Assembly (NCBI RefSeq): GCF_013752535.1
Contig: NZ_CP058348.1
Span: 496,001 to 560,000 of the forward strand
Source of the DNA: Bdellovibrio sp. KM01
GTDB taxonomy: Bacteria > Bdellovibrionota > Bdellovibrionia > Bdellovibrionales > Bdellovibrionaceae
Direction: 5' to 3'
DNA: 64,000 nt
The translations under genes and the position numbers were made by a program. Of the stretch, positions 8,355 to 16,392 are shown piece by piece. Under the pieces are notes generated by a model, which was given only the letters and a program-made list of their open reading frames with translations, was not told the origin of the DNA and searched no databases. The first letter of the stretch is position 1. The number at the start of each line of letters is the position of its first letter.

Positions 8355-8747
8355 ATGAAAAAGGCAATTGTTACCGCTATCATTATGCTTACAGGTGCTT
8401 CTGCGATGGCCCAGTATTATCCAGGTCCTGCGCCAGGTGGTTACTATCCTCCTCCTGGTGGCGGCGGTTATCACCACCAGCAACCAGATCCGAATGATCA
8501 AGCTTCGGCGATGAGTGCCGCGACAGGTGCCATGTTTCTTTCTTTGGCTACGATGTGTGGTGCTGGTCCAGGTTGCTATTACAAAAACTTAGTGGCCGCA
8601 ACTCAAGAGGAAGCCGTTCTTTTTAAGGTGGATGGTTCCGTAGGTCCGTACTTGGCGAGAACTTTAGAAGTATCTAAAACTCGTGAAGGTCTTAAGGATC
8701 TTTCTTTGGAGCAGCAGATCGAGAACATCATCCAGTTCAAGCCTTAG
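8355..8747 (+). CDS. Small secreted Pro/Gly/Tyr-rich protein
   Basis: About 130 residues. ATG 8355 is chosen because AAAGGTG lies just upstream and it starts a clean signal peptide (KKAIVTAIIMLTGASAMA); the frame is open from GTG 8340. The mature N-terminus is a low-complexity 'YYPGPAPGGYYPPPGGGGYH' stretch, followed by a domain with two cysteines (MCGAGPGCYY) and a tail similar to the 91-residue protein at 5920-6195. It lies 14 bases after the DUF4105 gene and is likely co-transcribed with it. The function is unknown. Confidence 0.8.
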   Translation: MKKAIVTAIIMLTGASAMAQYYPGPAPGGYYPPPGGGGYHHQQPDPNDQASAMSAATGAMFLSLATMCGAGPGCYYKNLVAATQEEAVLFKVDGSVGPYLARTLEVSKTREGLKDLSLEQQIENIIQFKP

Positions 8748-8776
8748 TTCGTTTCTTCTAGTCGACCCGACTTAGG

Positions 8777-8806
8777 GCCGAGTCAGGAATCACTGCCTGA
8801 CTCGGC
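8777..8806. terminator. Strong hairpin, possible terminator
   Basis: A perfect 11-bp stem GCCGAGTCAGG/CCTGACTCGGC with an 8-base loop, 29 bases after the stop of the secreted protein gene. No clear T-run follows (TGTAAAAC), so it may be a weak terminator or an mRNA 3'-end stabiliser. Confidence 0.6.
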
Positions 8807-8834
8807 TGTAAAACAAATCTAAAATAAGAGCGTT

Positions 8835-9728
8835 ATGACGAATGATCCAAACGCTCTTAAAGAACGCATTTCTGATTTAGAACATGAACTGGCTGTGAAA
8901 GAAGCAGAGGTTCATCGTTACCGTTTGGAACTGGGTAAAGCCAATCAAGCTCTGGAAAAAATGATTCATCAAATGAATCAGGAGTTGAAACTTGCTCAGG
9001 CTTTGCAGAAAAAACTTTCCCCTACAGAATTGCCCAATGTTCAAGGTTTTGAGTTTTCCACCAAGTTTTTGCCTGGTACTCGTTCGGGCGGGGACTACTT
9101 TGATATTTTCGAACATGAAGATAAATTGAAGTTTGGAATTCTGATTTCCAGTGCGACTGGATACTCCCTGTCGTCGATGCTTCTTTCCGTTATCATTAAA
9201 ATTTCATCTCAGATGGAAGCACGCCGCGGCCTTGAAGCTCACAAAGTTGTGGGTATATTGGCAAATGACGTTGTACCAAATATAACGAACGACGATCGCG
9301 CGAATATCTTTTATGGAATCGTTGATCGACGCAGTTATGAATTTCAGTATTGTTCAGTTGGCGACATCGATGGTTTTCACCAGATCTATGGCAAGGATGC
9401 TCTGTCGGAACTTATGGCGACGGGGCCCAGCTTAGGTAAGGATTTTAACACGGAGCCTCAAAGTCGCACCATTCAACTGAACCCCCGTGATAGACTGATT
9501 TTGGCGACCGAAGGCCTCAAAAACTCTCAGAACTCTTTGGGAGTTGGCTGGGGTGGGCATAATTTGATGGACGCCATATCAAAAGCGCCTCGTCAGGGTG
9601 TGCACGAGCTGCGTAACGAGATTCTTTATGCGAATCAAAAATATTCCGGCAAAGAGGATCCCGTCAGAGATCAGACTCTGATCGTCACTGAGGTGAAGGA
9701 TCGAGTGATCAAGCTTGCCAAGAACTAG
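8835..9728 (+). CDS. SpoIIE/RsbU-type PP2C-like protein, metal ligands altered
   Basis: 297 residues: an N-terminal coiled coil (about 1-60), then a SpoIIE-like phosphatase domain. The first motif is intact (SGGDYFDIF, residues 84-92). The usual 'D-x-S-G-H-G' reads 'ISSATG' (104-109), the usual 'TDG' reads 'ATEGL', and the closing 'DD-x-T' reads 'RDQTLIV'. Most aspartates that bind the catalytic Mn/Mg pair are therefore replaced. Family members dephosphorylate anti-anti-sigma factors; this one is more likely a pseudophosphatase or an output domain that binds a partner. No STAS or anti-sigma gene is adjacent. It lies alone between a hairpin and gltA. Confidence 0.8.
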   Translation: MTNDPNALKERISDLEHELAVKEAEVHRYRLELGKANQALEKMIHQMNQELKLAQALQKKLSPTELPNVQGFEFSTKFLPGTRSGGDYFDIFEHEDKLKFGILISSATGYSLSSMLLSVIIKISSQMEARRGLEAHKVVGILANDVVPNITNDDRANIFYGIVDRRSYEFQYCSVGDIDGFHQIYGKDALSELMATGPSLGKDFNTEPQSRTIQLNPRDRLILATEGLKNSQNSLGVGWGGHNLMDAISKAPRQGVHELRNEILYANQKYSGKEDPVRDQTLIVTEVKDRVIKLAKN

Positions 9729-9779
9729 CTGTTTTTATATGACTTATTTTATTCTACTTCCACTGGAAAGGAACCCCAC

Positions 9780-10919
9780 ATGGCTGAAGTAAATATCTAC
9801 GAAGGCGCTTTAGATAAAGGTCTTGAAGGCGTAGTTGCATGTACAACGAAAGTATCTTTCATCGTTGGCGATAATCTTAATTTCCGCGGTTACACAATCG
9901 ACGATTTGGCTGCGAACTCTACATTCGAGGAAGTTACTTACCTTCTTTGGAATGACAAACTTCCAAACGCTTCCGAGTTGGAAAAGTTCTCTAAAGAACT
10001 TCACGGCGAAATGGCATTGTCTCCAGACTTCATCAAAGTTTTGAAAGGCATTCCAACTGACGTTCACCCGATGGGTTGGTTGCGCACGGCTGTATCTTTG
10101 ATGGCTCACTATGATAAAGATGCTAACGATATGTCTGCTGAGGCAAACCTTCGCAAGTCTGTTCGTTTGACTGCTAAAATGGGAACTCTTCTTTGCGCAT
10201 TCGATGCAATCCGCAAAGGCAAAGAGCCTGTGGCTCCAAAAACAGACAAGTCCATGGCTTGGAACATGATGTACATGCTTGCTGGTGGTAAAGAGCCAAA
10301 CGCTGAACACGTAAAAGTAATGGACACTTGTTTGATTCTTCACGCTGACCATGAATTGAACTGTTCTGCATTCGCAACTCGTGTAACAGCTTCTTCTTTG
10401 TCTGATCTGCACTCTGCAATCGTTTCTGCAATTGGTGCATTGAAAGGCCCGTTGCACGGTGGTGCAAATGAACAAGTTATCCTTATGCTTCAAAAAATCG
10501 GCACAATGGATAAAGCTCAGCAATTCGTAAAAGACGCTCTTCAAGCGAAAGAAAAAGTGATGGGTATCGGTCACCGCGTTTACAAAAACGGCGACCCTCG
10601 TGCTCGCATCCTTCGCACTATGTCTGAAAAATTGACTAAAGCGGCTGGCATGGAAACTATGTATCAAATGTCGACTTTGATCGACGATACTATGTTCAAT
10701 GAAAAAGGTTTGATGCCGAACGTGGATTTCTATTCTGCAACTGTGTACTTCTCAATGGGCATCCCAACTGATTTGTTCACTCCGATCTTCGCAGCTTCTC
10801 GTATTTCTGGCTGGTGCGCTCACGCGTTCGAGCAATACGCGAACAACCGTATCTACCGCCCTCGTGGTAAATGGGCTGGTAAAGAAGGTTTGACTTGGAA
10901 ACCGGTAAGCCAACGATAG
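9780..10919 (+). CDS. gltA: Citrate synthase
   Basis: 379 residues, the short citrate/2-methylcitrate synthase type found in Bacillus and archaea. Active-site segments are all present: 'LHADHELNCSAF' (His), 'GPLHGGANEQV' (His), 'GIGHRVYKNGDPRARIL' (His and CoA/citrate Arg) and 'PNVDFYSATVY' (catalytic Asp). It condenses oxaloacetate with acetyl-CoA as the first step of the TCA cycle, in the cytoplasm. AAAGGAACC precedes the ATG. The gene stands alone and has its own strong terminator. 2-Methylcitrate synthase activity cannot be excluded, but no prp genes are near. Confidence 0.95.
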   Translation: MAEVNIYEGALDKGLEGVVACTTKVSFIVGDNLNFRGYTIDDLAANSTFEEVTYLLWNDKLPNASELEKFSKELHGEMALSPDFIKVLKGIPTDVHPMGWLRTAVSLMAHYDKDANDMSAEANLRKSVRLTAKMGTLLCAFDAIRKGKEPVAPKTDKSMAWNMMYMLAGGKEPNAEHVKVMDTCLILHADHELNCSAFATRVTASSLSDLHSAIVSAIGALKGPLHGGANEQVILMLQKIGTMDKAQQFVKDALQAKEKVMGIGHRVYKNGDPRARILRTMSEKLTKAAGMETMYQMSTLIDDTMFNEKGLMPNVDFYSATVYFSMGIPTDLFTPIFAASRISGWCAHAFEQYANNRIYRPRGKWAGKEGLTWKPVSQR

Positions 10920-10966
10920 TTTGCCTCAATCCGACTCTGGTCTGATTGGAAAATATTTTGGTCTAT

Positions 10967-10998
10967 AAAGGGGGTCGCAAGACTCCCTTTTTCTTTTT
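10967..10998 (+). terminator. Rho-independent terminator of gltA
   Basis: A 10-bp stem AAAGGGGGTC/GACTCCCTTT (one G-T pair) with a GCAA tetraloop, followed by TTCTTTTT. Confidence 0.9.
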
Positions 10999-11114
10999 GC
11001 ATCTTCACAAAACCCTCCATTTAGAATCTGAAATTTTCTAGGCTACAGCCTTGATGGCTCTAACATATTCGCTGGCTCAGGATGAGTATGGAATAGAGAC
11101 GGCAAGGAGAAGCT

Positions 11115-12695
11115 ATGAATATTTTCTGGAAAAGAATTCTCGTTCTCTTGGTGGCTTTTGGCTTTTATTCTGCTGATAAAAGTTATGCGCAGTTTGAAGC
11201 CCAGAACCCTTTCCTGGAAATGGAACGGCAGTTTACTCCTGGGGACTACACGCGCCTTTTTTCGAATATGAGTGTCGACGATATGCGAGCGACAATGTTG
11301 AAATCCTGGGTGCACGGTGTGAATCCCGTTTATTATTGGCGCCCTGATATGGAAAAAGCTTTTCAAGAGGGCGGAGCGACCTCTCCCGGATTGAAAGCGA
11401 AAGCCGACGAGAACTATCTAAAACTCTTGCAGGATATTTCCATCGGAAGTGCCAATCCCGTTATGATGGGCACAGATGTTAAGTTCGTGCAGAAAAAATT
11501 CCTGTCTCCAAAATATCTACAAATGCTGATCAGCTCCAGCGGCTCGCGCCCGGATCTGTTGGTGGATAATCTGGCGCCGCAAAATCCTCCTTATAATGCG
11601 CTTAAGGCCGCGATTGCAAAAGTCTATCCAGCTTGTGGCGATGGCACTTGGACACCTTTGAAACCATTTAAAAAACCTTTAAAGCTTGGGATGAAAAACC
11701 CTGGTGTGATTGATTTGAAAAAACGGTTAAGTCTTCTGGGCTATCCGATCGTGAATTTCGACGAAACGTTTGATCGGGAAGCACAACTCGCTGTGAATGA
11801 TATCCAGTGGAATCTTCATTGGAAGCCTGATGGTATTCTTTCTCCGGGTGGTCGCACATGGAATTTTTTAAGTGTTTCTTGTAAGGACCGCACACGCCAG
11901 ATTCAAGCAGACATGGAGAAAATGCGCTGGTTCCCGCAAACATTCCCAGAGAGATATATTTTTGTAAATACCGCGATGACCTACTTTGGGATGATCGACA
12001 AAACTCAACCTGAACGATTTACGATAGCGTTTAAAACCATCAATGGTCGTCCTGAAAGGAAAACACCGACAATGGCGGACAGCCTGGTGCGCGTGATTTT
12101 AAATCCTTTCTGGATTGTGCCGCCGACGATTTTCATTCAAGACAAAGTCGAAGATATCAAGAAACTGAATTATTGGGAGATCAATGCTTACTTTGACTCT
12201 CACAACTATGAAGTATGGAACAAAGAGTTCACGCGCCGCCTGGATCCTGCAAGTATTAACTGGTGGGCCTACGATAGCACACAAGACGCCGATATTTATA
12301 TTCGCCAAAAACCCCACTTGGGTAATGCCCTGGGTATTGTGAAGTTCGAACTGACGAATTCTTTTGCGATATATCTGCACGACACAAACCAACGGGAACT
12401 TTTCGTGGAAGCGAACCGCCAACTCAGTTCCGGATGTGTGCGCTTGGAAAAACCATTGGATCTGGCAGAGTATCTATTGCGTGGAACGCCCTGGGATCGC
12501 CAAGCGATTGAAAATACGATCGCAAAACCCGGTCAGGTTATGACGAAGGATACTAAAATACCTTTGAAAGAGCCGGTCGCGGTATATATCGGCTTTATCA
12601 CTTCGCAAATGTTCTCTGATAAGGTGATTCGTTTTACGACGGATTCCTATAATCAAAATGCGAAAGTTCTATCTTTGATGAGGGCTCCTTTTTAG
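11115..12695 (+). CDS. L,D-transpeptidase (YkuD domain, YcbB/LdtD-like)
   Basis: 526 residues with a signal peptide ending near SYAQ. The middle holds a peptidoglycan-binding-1-like repeat ('GVIDLKKRLSLLGYPIV ... ILSPGGRTWNFL'). The C-terminal YkuD catalytic domain has 'IYLHDTNQRELF' (His) and 'RQLSSGCVRLEKPLDLAEY' (catalytic Cys in the S-x-G-C-x-R motif). This arrangement matches the large LdtD/YcbB group that makes 3-3 crosslinks or swaps D-amino acids in periplasmic peptidoglycan. In predatory bacteria such enzymes can also modify prey wall; that role here is inference. It is monocistronic and convergent with the usp gene. Confidence 0.92.
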   Translation: MNIFWKRILVLLVAFGFYSADKSYAQFEAQNPFLEMERQFTPGDYTRLFSNMSVDDMRATMLKSWVHGVNPVYYWRPDMEKAFQEGGATSPGLKAKADENYLKLLQDISIGSANPVMMGTDVKFVQKKFLSPKYLQMLISSSGSRPDLLVDNLAPQNPPYNALKAAIAKVYPACGDGTWTPLKPFKKPLKLGMKNPGVIDLKKRLSLLGYPIVNFDETFDREAQLAVNDIQWNLHWKPDGILSPGGRTWNFLSVSCKDRTRQIQADMEKMRWFPQTFPERYIFVNTAMTYFGMIDKTQPERFTIAFKTINGRPERKTPTMADSLVRVILNPFWIVPPTIFIQDKVEDIKKLNYWEINAYFDSHNYEVWNKEFTRRLDPASINWWAYDSTQDADIYIRQKPHLGNALGIVKFELTNSFAIYLHDTNQRELFVEANRQLSSGCVRLEKPLDLAEYLLRGTPWDRQAIENTIAKPGQVMTKDTKIPLKEPVAVYIGFITSQMFSDKVIRFTTDSYNQNAKVLSLMRAPF

Positions 12696-12716
12696 GGGGC
12701 CCTCGGGGAAAATTCT

Positions 12717-13610
12717 TTATTTATTATGGGAACGAATGACGATCGTGGGCACGGTGCTGCTCATGATTGTTTCGCGAGCGGTGCTGCCTAAGAAAGCTTT
12801 AACGAAAGAACTTCGTCCATGGGTTCCCATCACCAAATACTGATAATTTCCTGACGCTGATTCGGTGGCAATCGCTGCCTGGGACGTCGGCTGAATAGAG
12901 TCCATCTTAAAGGAGCATTTCACGCCATCGGCTTTAAAGCCTTTTACTTTTTTAAGGAGTGCTTCTTTAGACTTTGCATTCAAAGTATCGATCGTCGATT
13001 GATCCATGAATGCCGTTCCTGAGGCTGCCGCATATTGATCAGCAATTCTTAATGATTCAAGTGCCGAATAGATGAACACGACTTCAAGGCCCAAAGCCTT
13101 AGCCAGTTTTTTTGCATAGGCTTCCGCACGACGGCTGTTACGAGTCAGATCTGTGGCGAGAAGAATTTTACCTTTTCCTGCCGGCACCTTGGTAACTTTT
13201 GGTCCAATAACCATGACCGGGACCACGGCATTGCGAACGACTTCTTCAGCGACACTGCCTAAGAAAAATCTTTCCAAACCTTTTTTGCCTTGGGTGCCCA
13301 TGACGACTAATCCTGGTTGTGGGGCGCTGTTTTCCAGACGAAAAATTTCATCTACTGGATTTCCGAAAGCTTCAATAACTTGGATCTTCTTGCTGCTTTG
13401 GCGGATTTTTTCCAAAGTGGTTTGAATGCGTTCGCGTTCATTATTTTTCATGGTGATATCGATAGGATTTTGAACGTACAACAGTCTGACGGGGGCATTT
13501 AGTTTCTCGGCCAGATTCAGGCCGTACTGGCGAATCATTTCGGATCGAGCTTTTGCACCTGGAGATACATCGAAAACATCATCGGCAATTAACATATACT
13601 TAGACGCCAT
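12717..13610 (-). CDS. Universal stress protein, tandem UspA domains
   Basis: Two UspA domains of about 145 residues each. Domain 1 has 'LIADDVFDVSP' and the nucleotide-loop sequence 'GTQGKKGLERFFLGSVAEEV'; domain 2 has 'LLATDLTRNSRRAEAYAK' and 'GTHGRSSFVKAFLGSTARE'. Both G-x-x-G-x(9)-G-S/T loops suggest ATP binding. Start: ATG 13610 is preferred over GTG 13616 because GAGG lies 5 bases upstream. Cytoplasmic stress-related role; partner unknown. Convergent with the L,D-transpeptidase gene with only about 20 bases between stops, and divergent from the HIT gene. Confidence 0.92.
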   Translation of the reverse strand: MASKYMLIADDVFDVSPGAKARSEMIRQYGLNLAEKLNAPVRLLYVQNPIDITMKNNERERIQTTLEKIRQSSKKIQVIEAFGNPVDEIFRLENSAPQPGLVVMGTQGKKGLERFFLGSVAEEVVRNAVVPVMVIGPKVTKVPAGKGKILLATDLTRNSRRAEAYAKKLAKALGLEVVFIYSALESLRIADQYAAASGTAFMDQSTIDTLNAKSKEALLKKVKGFKADGVKCSFKMDSIQPTSQAAIATESASGNYQYLVMGTHGRSSFVKAFLGSTARETIMSSTVPTIVIRSHNK

Positions 13611-13657
13611 ATACACCTCGCAGAATTAATTCTACTCCTTGTCACAAGCGAATGTCA

Positions 13658-13687
13658 TTGCCTGACTTCAAATCGTAATTCTATACT
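13658..13687 (+). promoter_or_regulatory. Possible sigma-70 promoter for HIT-DUF1653 genes
   Basis: TTGCCT at 13658-13663 and TATACT at 13682-13687 with an 18-base spacer, 26 bases before the HIT gene's ATG and after the divergent usp gene. Confidence 0.45.
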
Positions 13688-13713
13688 TAGGGGCCAATAT
13701 AAGAGGTGCATGA

Positions 13714-14106
13714 ATGGCTTCCGTTTTTACTAAAATCATCAGTGGTGAGTTTCCTTGTTACAAAATTTATGAGGACGACAAAGTCCTGTCATTTTTAGCC
13801 TTGGATCAGGTCAATTTGGGACACACATTGGTAATCTGCAAAGAAGAAATCAATCATTGGACAGAAGTCCCTGCTGATACATATGCGCATCTACATAAAG
13901 TTTCGCAAAAAATCGGTAAAGCGATTTTGAAAGCGTCGGGTTCACCCCGGGTTGGACAAATGGTGGCGGGTTTTGAAGTGCCTCACTATCACTTGCACTT
14001 GATTCCGGCGTGGTCGATTCCGGATTTAGATTTTAAAAAGGCCACGCGTCGTTCCGATGATGAAATGAAAAAGATCCAGCAAGAGATCATTAAGAATTTG
14101 GCGTAA
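13714..14106 (+). CDS. HIT-family nucleotide hydrolase/transferase
   Basis: 130 residues with the histidine triad at H91, H93 and H95 (PHYHLHLIPA) and the N-terminal family start 'SVFTKIISGEFPCYKIYEDD'. HIT proteins of the HinT/Fhit branch cleave nucleotide phosphoramidates or dinucleotides in the cytoplasm; the middle His is the nucleophile. The DUF1653 gene follows after two bases, so they form an operon. Confidence 0.92.
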   Translation: MASVFTKIISGEFPCYKIYEDDKVLSFLALDQVNLGHTLVICKEEINHWTEVPADTYAHLHKVSQKIGKAILKASGSPRVGQMVAGFEVPHYHLHLIPAWSIPDLDFKKATRRSDDEMKKIQQEIIKNLA

Positions 14107-14108
14107 TC

Positions 14109-14342
14109 ATGGAATCGGAACAATTGCCTATCAGTGGCGCGATCTACAAACATTACAAAGGAAAGCTCTATCAGGTGATCGGGGTGGGCAAACATTCTGA
14201 GACCATGGAAGACGTAGTTCTTTACCAATGCCTTTATGAAAATTCATTGGGCCGCCTATGGACTCGCCCCTTAGCAATGTGGTCTGAAATGGTTGACGTG
14301 GACGGCAGAAAAGTCCCCCGCTTCGAATTCCAATTTAGATAA
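14109..14342 (+). CDS. DUF1653 protein
   Basis: 77 residues matching DUF1653: 'IYKHYKGKLYQVIGVGKHSE', 'VVLYQCLYE', 'LWTRPLAMWSEMV' and 'VPRFEFQF' occur in family order. The function is unknown; the fold is thought to be a small beta barrel. It lies two bases after the HIT gene and is followed immediately by a long hairpin. Confidence 0.9.
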   Translation: MESEQLPISGAIYKHYKGKLYQVIGVGKHSETMEDVVLYQCLYENSLGRLWTRPLAMWSEMVDVDGRKVPRFEFQFR

Positions 14343-14344
14343 GC

Positions 14345-14436
14345 AAAAGGTACGGACACACTTTCTCCAAAACAAAAAACCCGCGGTTACGACGCGGGTT
14401 TTTTGTTTTTTTGGACAAAGTGTGTCCGTACCTTTT
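14345..14436. terminator. Very long nested hairpin, bidirectional terminator or repeat element
   Basis: Outer arms at 14345-14364 and 14417-14436 are perfect 20-base complements (AAAAGGTACGGACACACTTT). Inside them an ACCCGCG/CGCGGGT stem with A/T-runs on both sides forms a standard bidirectional terminator. The two arms match over about 40 bases with only a small internal loop. It sits between convergent genes and its right arm overlaps the stop of the minus-strand gene by two bases. Confidence 0.85.
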
Positions 14437-14773
14437 ATTCTGGGATTTGGCAGCTTACTTCTAGCAGGACGTCTCTTCTCCAGATGGTGTTCACAACTGA
14501 ATCGCCAGCTTTTACTAAAGTTGCGTCGGCGTAGTAGCGGCCTTCACCTGGGATATCAAAAATTTCTAGAGATACACGGCTGCCGTCGTTGTTGCGGATG
14601 CGGAAGCTGAAACCATCGATGTCACCAATTTTACCGTAGCCGTTCAGAGCAGGCTTGATGACCGTCTCCAATTGCTTGTCGTTGTTTTCAGTAACTGTGC
14701 AGGCTACTTTCAGATCCGCCGCGTGGGCGACAGTGCCTGTAAGAATCAATGCAGCCAAAGCTAGTGATTTCAT
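14435..14773 (-). CDS. Small secreted protein, unknown
   Basis: 112 residues with a signal peptide (MKSLALAALILTGTVAHA, cleavage before ADLKV). The mature protein has two cysteines (VACTVTE near the start, EVSCQIPE at the end), consistent with one disulphide tying together a periplasmic beta-sandwich. I do not recognise the family. Its start has an AGGAGG-like site just upstream. It is divergent from the outer-membrane barrel gene. Confidence 0.8.
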   Translation of the reverse strand: MKSLALAALILTGTVAHAADLKVACTVTENNDKQLETVIKPALNGYGKIGDIDGFSFRIRNNDGSRVSLEIFDIPGEGRYYADATLVKAGDSVVNTIWRRDVLLEVSCQIPE

Positions 14774-14840
14774 GCGTTCCTCCTAGAACATCCTGACTCC
14801 ATCTCCGTTGGAGCCTGTCTTTATTACACAGGGCTATCTT

Positions 14841-14863
14841 TTATTCTCAACTCATTCTCAGTT
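14841..14863. promoter_or_regulatory. Possible Fur-type operator
   Basis: The segment contains two ATTCTCA half-sites 11 bases apart (reverse strand: TGAGAATGAGTTGAGAAT), similar to Fur half-sites, upstream of the barrel-imelysin-oxidoreductase genes. The half-sites are direct rather than inverted, so the call is tentative. Confidence 0.3.
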
Positions 14864-14954
14864 AGCGTTCAGCTCAATGGTTCTTAGGGCACCCAAATTG
14901 ACGTTTGTGAAGGCCGAATATATGACTGCCGCCATCGGAGAACTAAAATTGATT

Positions 14955-16340
14955 ATGCGTGTTATAGCCCTTTCCCTTCTTCTATCTTTGCAGGCCTTTG
15001 CCCAAGAGAAAACTGTTAATGAAGTGACTCCAGCCGTTCAGGTCGTTGCTCCAGCTCCTTCGCCTAGCGTATCTCCTTCACCCACTCCTGGTGGTACACC
15101 GGAACCAACAACCAACATGGAAGCGGAAAAATCTGCCCCTGTGTCGACCGTGATGGTGACGAAAGCTGAAGATCTTAAGGCATTCCCAAAATTCAGTTTT
15201 AAATCATACGGGTACTTTACGTTCTCTCAGGCAGAGACGTTTAAAGCCGTGAATGACCTGACAAAATACAACCGTCGTAAAATGGACCTGGCAGAAATTG
15301 CCTTCGAAGGTAATTACGAATTAACACCTACAAGCAAAATCGAATTCGAAGTTGAAATCGAACACGGTGGTGTTGGAACGGCGATGGAATTTGACCCGTT
15401 TGAAGAGTTCGGTGAGTTTGAAACCGAAGTTGAAAAGGGGGGGGAGGTTGCGCTCCCAGAGTTCGTTTATAAAAAATCTTTCCCTACTACGGATAGTGTT
15501 TTGAAAGTCGGGAAGTTCCCGTTGTTTATCTCAATTGGAACAATCCTTGAGAAACCTAGCCGTTTTTATGCTATCCAAGCTTCCGATGTGGAAGCCGCTA
15601 TGATTCCTTACCACTGGAACGAGTTGGGTGTTCAGGCTGAACAGAAAATCTGGAAGTTCACTGGACGTTTGGGTCTGGTAAGCGGTTTGAATTCTGAGTT
15701 CTTCCGTTCTTACTCTTGGGTGGGCGGTGGTTACCAACGTCAATTCGAAAACGTGAACGCAGATGACTTGGCAACTGTGGCTTCTCTTGAATTCGGAAGT
15801 GTTGCGAAAGGCTCGGGCGTTGGTCTTGCTTACTACAATGGCAACTCTCAAAACAACCGCTACAAAAAAGACAAACTGACTGTCAGCGCCGAAGTTGAAA
15901 TCTGGTCATTGCTTGTGAATTACCGTATCTGGAAGTTCCAGCTTACTGGCGAATCTTTGCGCGGTACTTTGGAAAACTCTGACAAAGTAGCTTTGGCGAA
16001 CTCCACATTGGGTGGCTTGGCTAAACCGAAATCATTCGCGCCATTGGGACACAAAGCGGTTTTGGACAGCGTACAACTTGCCTACGATATTTTCGACGAC
16101 AATACATTGGTTCCTTACGTTCGTTGGGAGCACGTGAACACGTTTGATGAAGTCCAAGGATCCATCACTAAATACCCTCGTTACGATTGGACTCGTTCAT
16201 CGGCGGGTCTTATGTGGGCTTGGGATCAAGGTGCTTTCATGAAGTTCCAATACGCTGAAGACCGCACAGAGTTGATTGGTATGCCGGAAACGAAATGGTT
16301 CGGTCTGGCGTTTGGTTTTGATATCGCAAAATTTAATTAG
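14955..16340 (+). CDS. Outer-membrane beta-barrel (porin-like) protein
   Basis: About 461 residues. The frame is open from 14808, but ATG 14955 begins the signal peptide (MRVIALSLLLSLQAFAQ). Next comes a Pro/Ser/Thr linker (residues about 30-60: 'APAPSPSVSPSPTPGGTPEP'), then amphipathic beta strands such as 'FSFKSYGYFTFSQAE', 'KIEFEVEIEH' and 'AVLDSVQLAYDIF', ending in an odd 'FGFDIAKFN' terminus (Phe three from the end). This fits a phosphate-selective-porin-like (OprP/O-type) barrel. It stands at the head of a group with imelysin and di-haem oxidoreductase genes, suggesting a role in iron or haem acquisition; that is inference. Confidence 0.75.
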   Translation: MRVIALSLLLSLQAFAQEKTVNEVTPAVQVVAPAPSPSVSPSPTPGGTPEPTTNMEAEKSAPVSTVMVTKAEDLKAFPKFSFKSYGYFTFSQAETFKAVNDLTKYNRRKMDLAEIAFEGNYELTPTSKIEFEVEIEHGGVGTAMEFDPFEEFGEFETEVEKGGEVALPEFVYKKSFPTTDSVLKVGKFPLFISIGTILEKPSRFYAIQASDVEAAMIPYHWNELGVQAEQKIWKFTGRLGLVSGLNSEFFRSYSWVGGGYQRQFENVNADDLATVASLEFGSVAKGSGVGLAYYNGNSQNNRYKKDKLTVSAEVEIWSLLVNYRIWKFQLTGESLRGTLENSDKVALANSTLGGLAKPKSFAPLGHKAVLDSVQLAYDIFDDNTLVPYVRWEHVNTFDEVQGSITKYPRYDWTRSSAGLMWAWDQGAFMKFQYAEDRTELIGMPETKWFGLAFGFDIAKFN

Positions 16341-16392
16341 TTTTTTTAATAAATCTCAGTCTTTGAAAATCAAAGTCTGAACAGGAGAATAA

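Noticed and set aside
9810-10667. 285-residue open frame on the minus strand
   Set aside because: It lies wholly antisense to citrate synthase, has no start signal and gives a Cys/Phe/His-rich sequence unlike a real protein.
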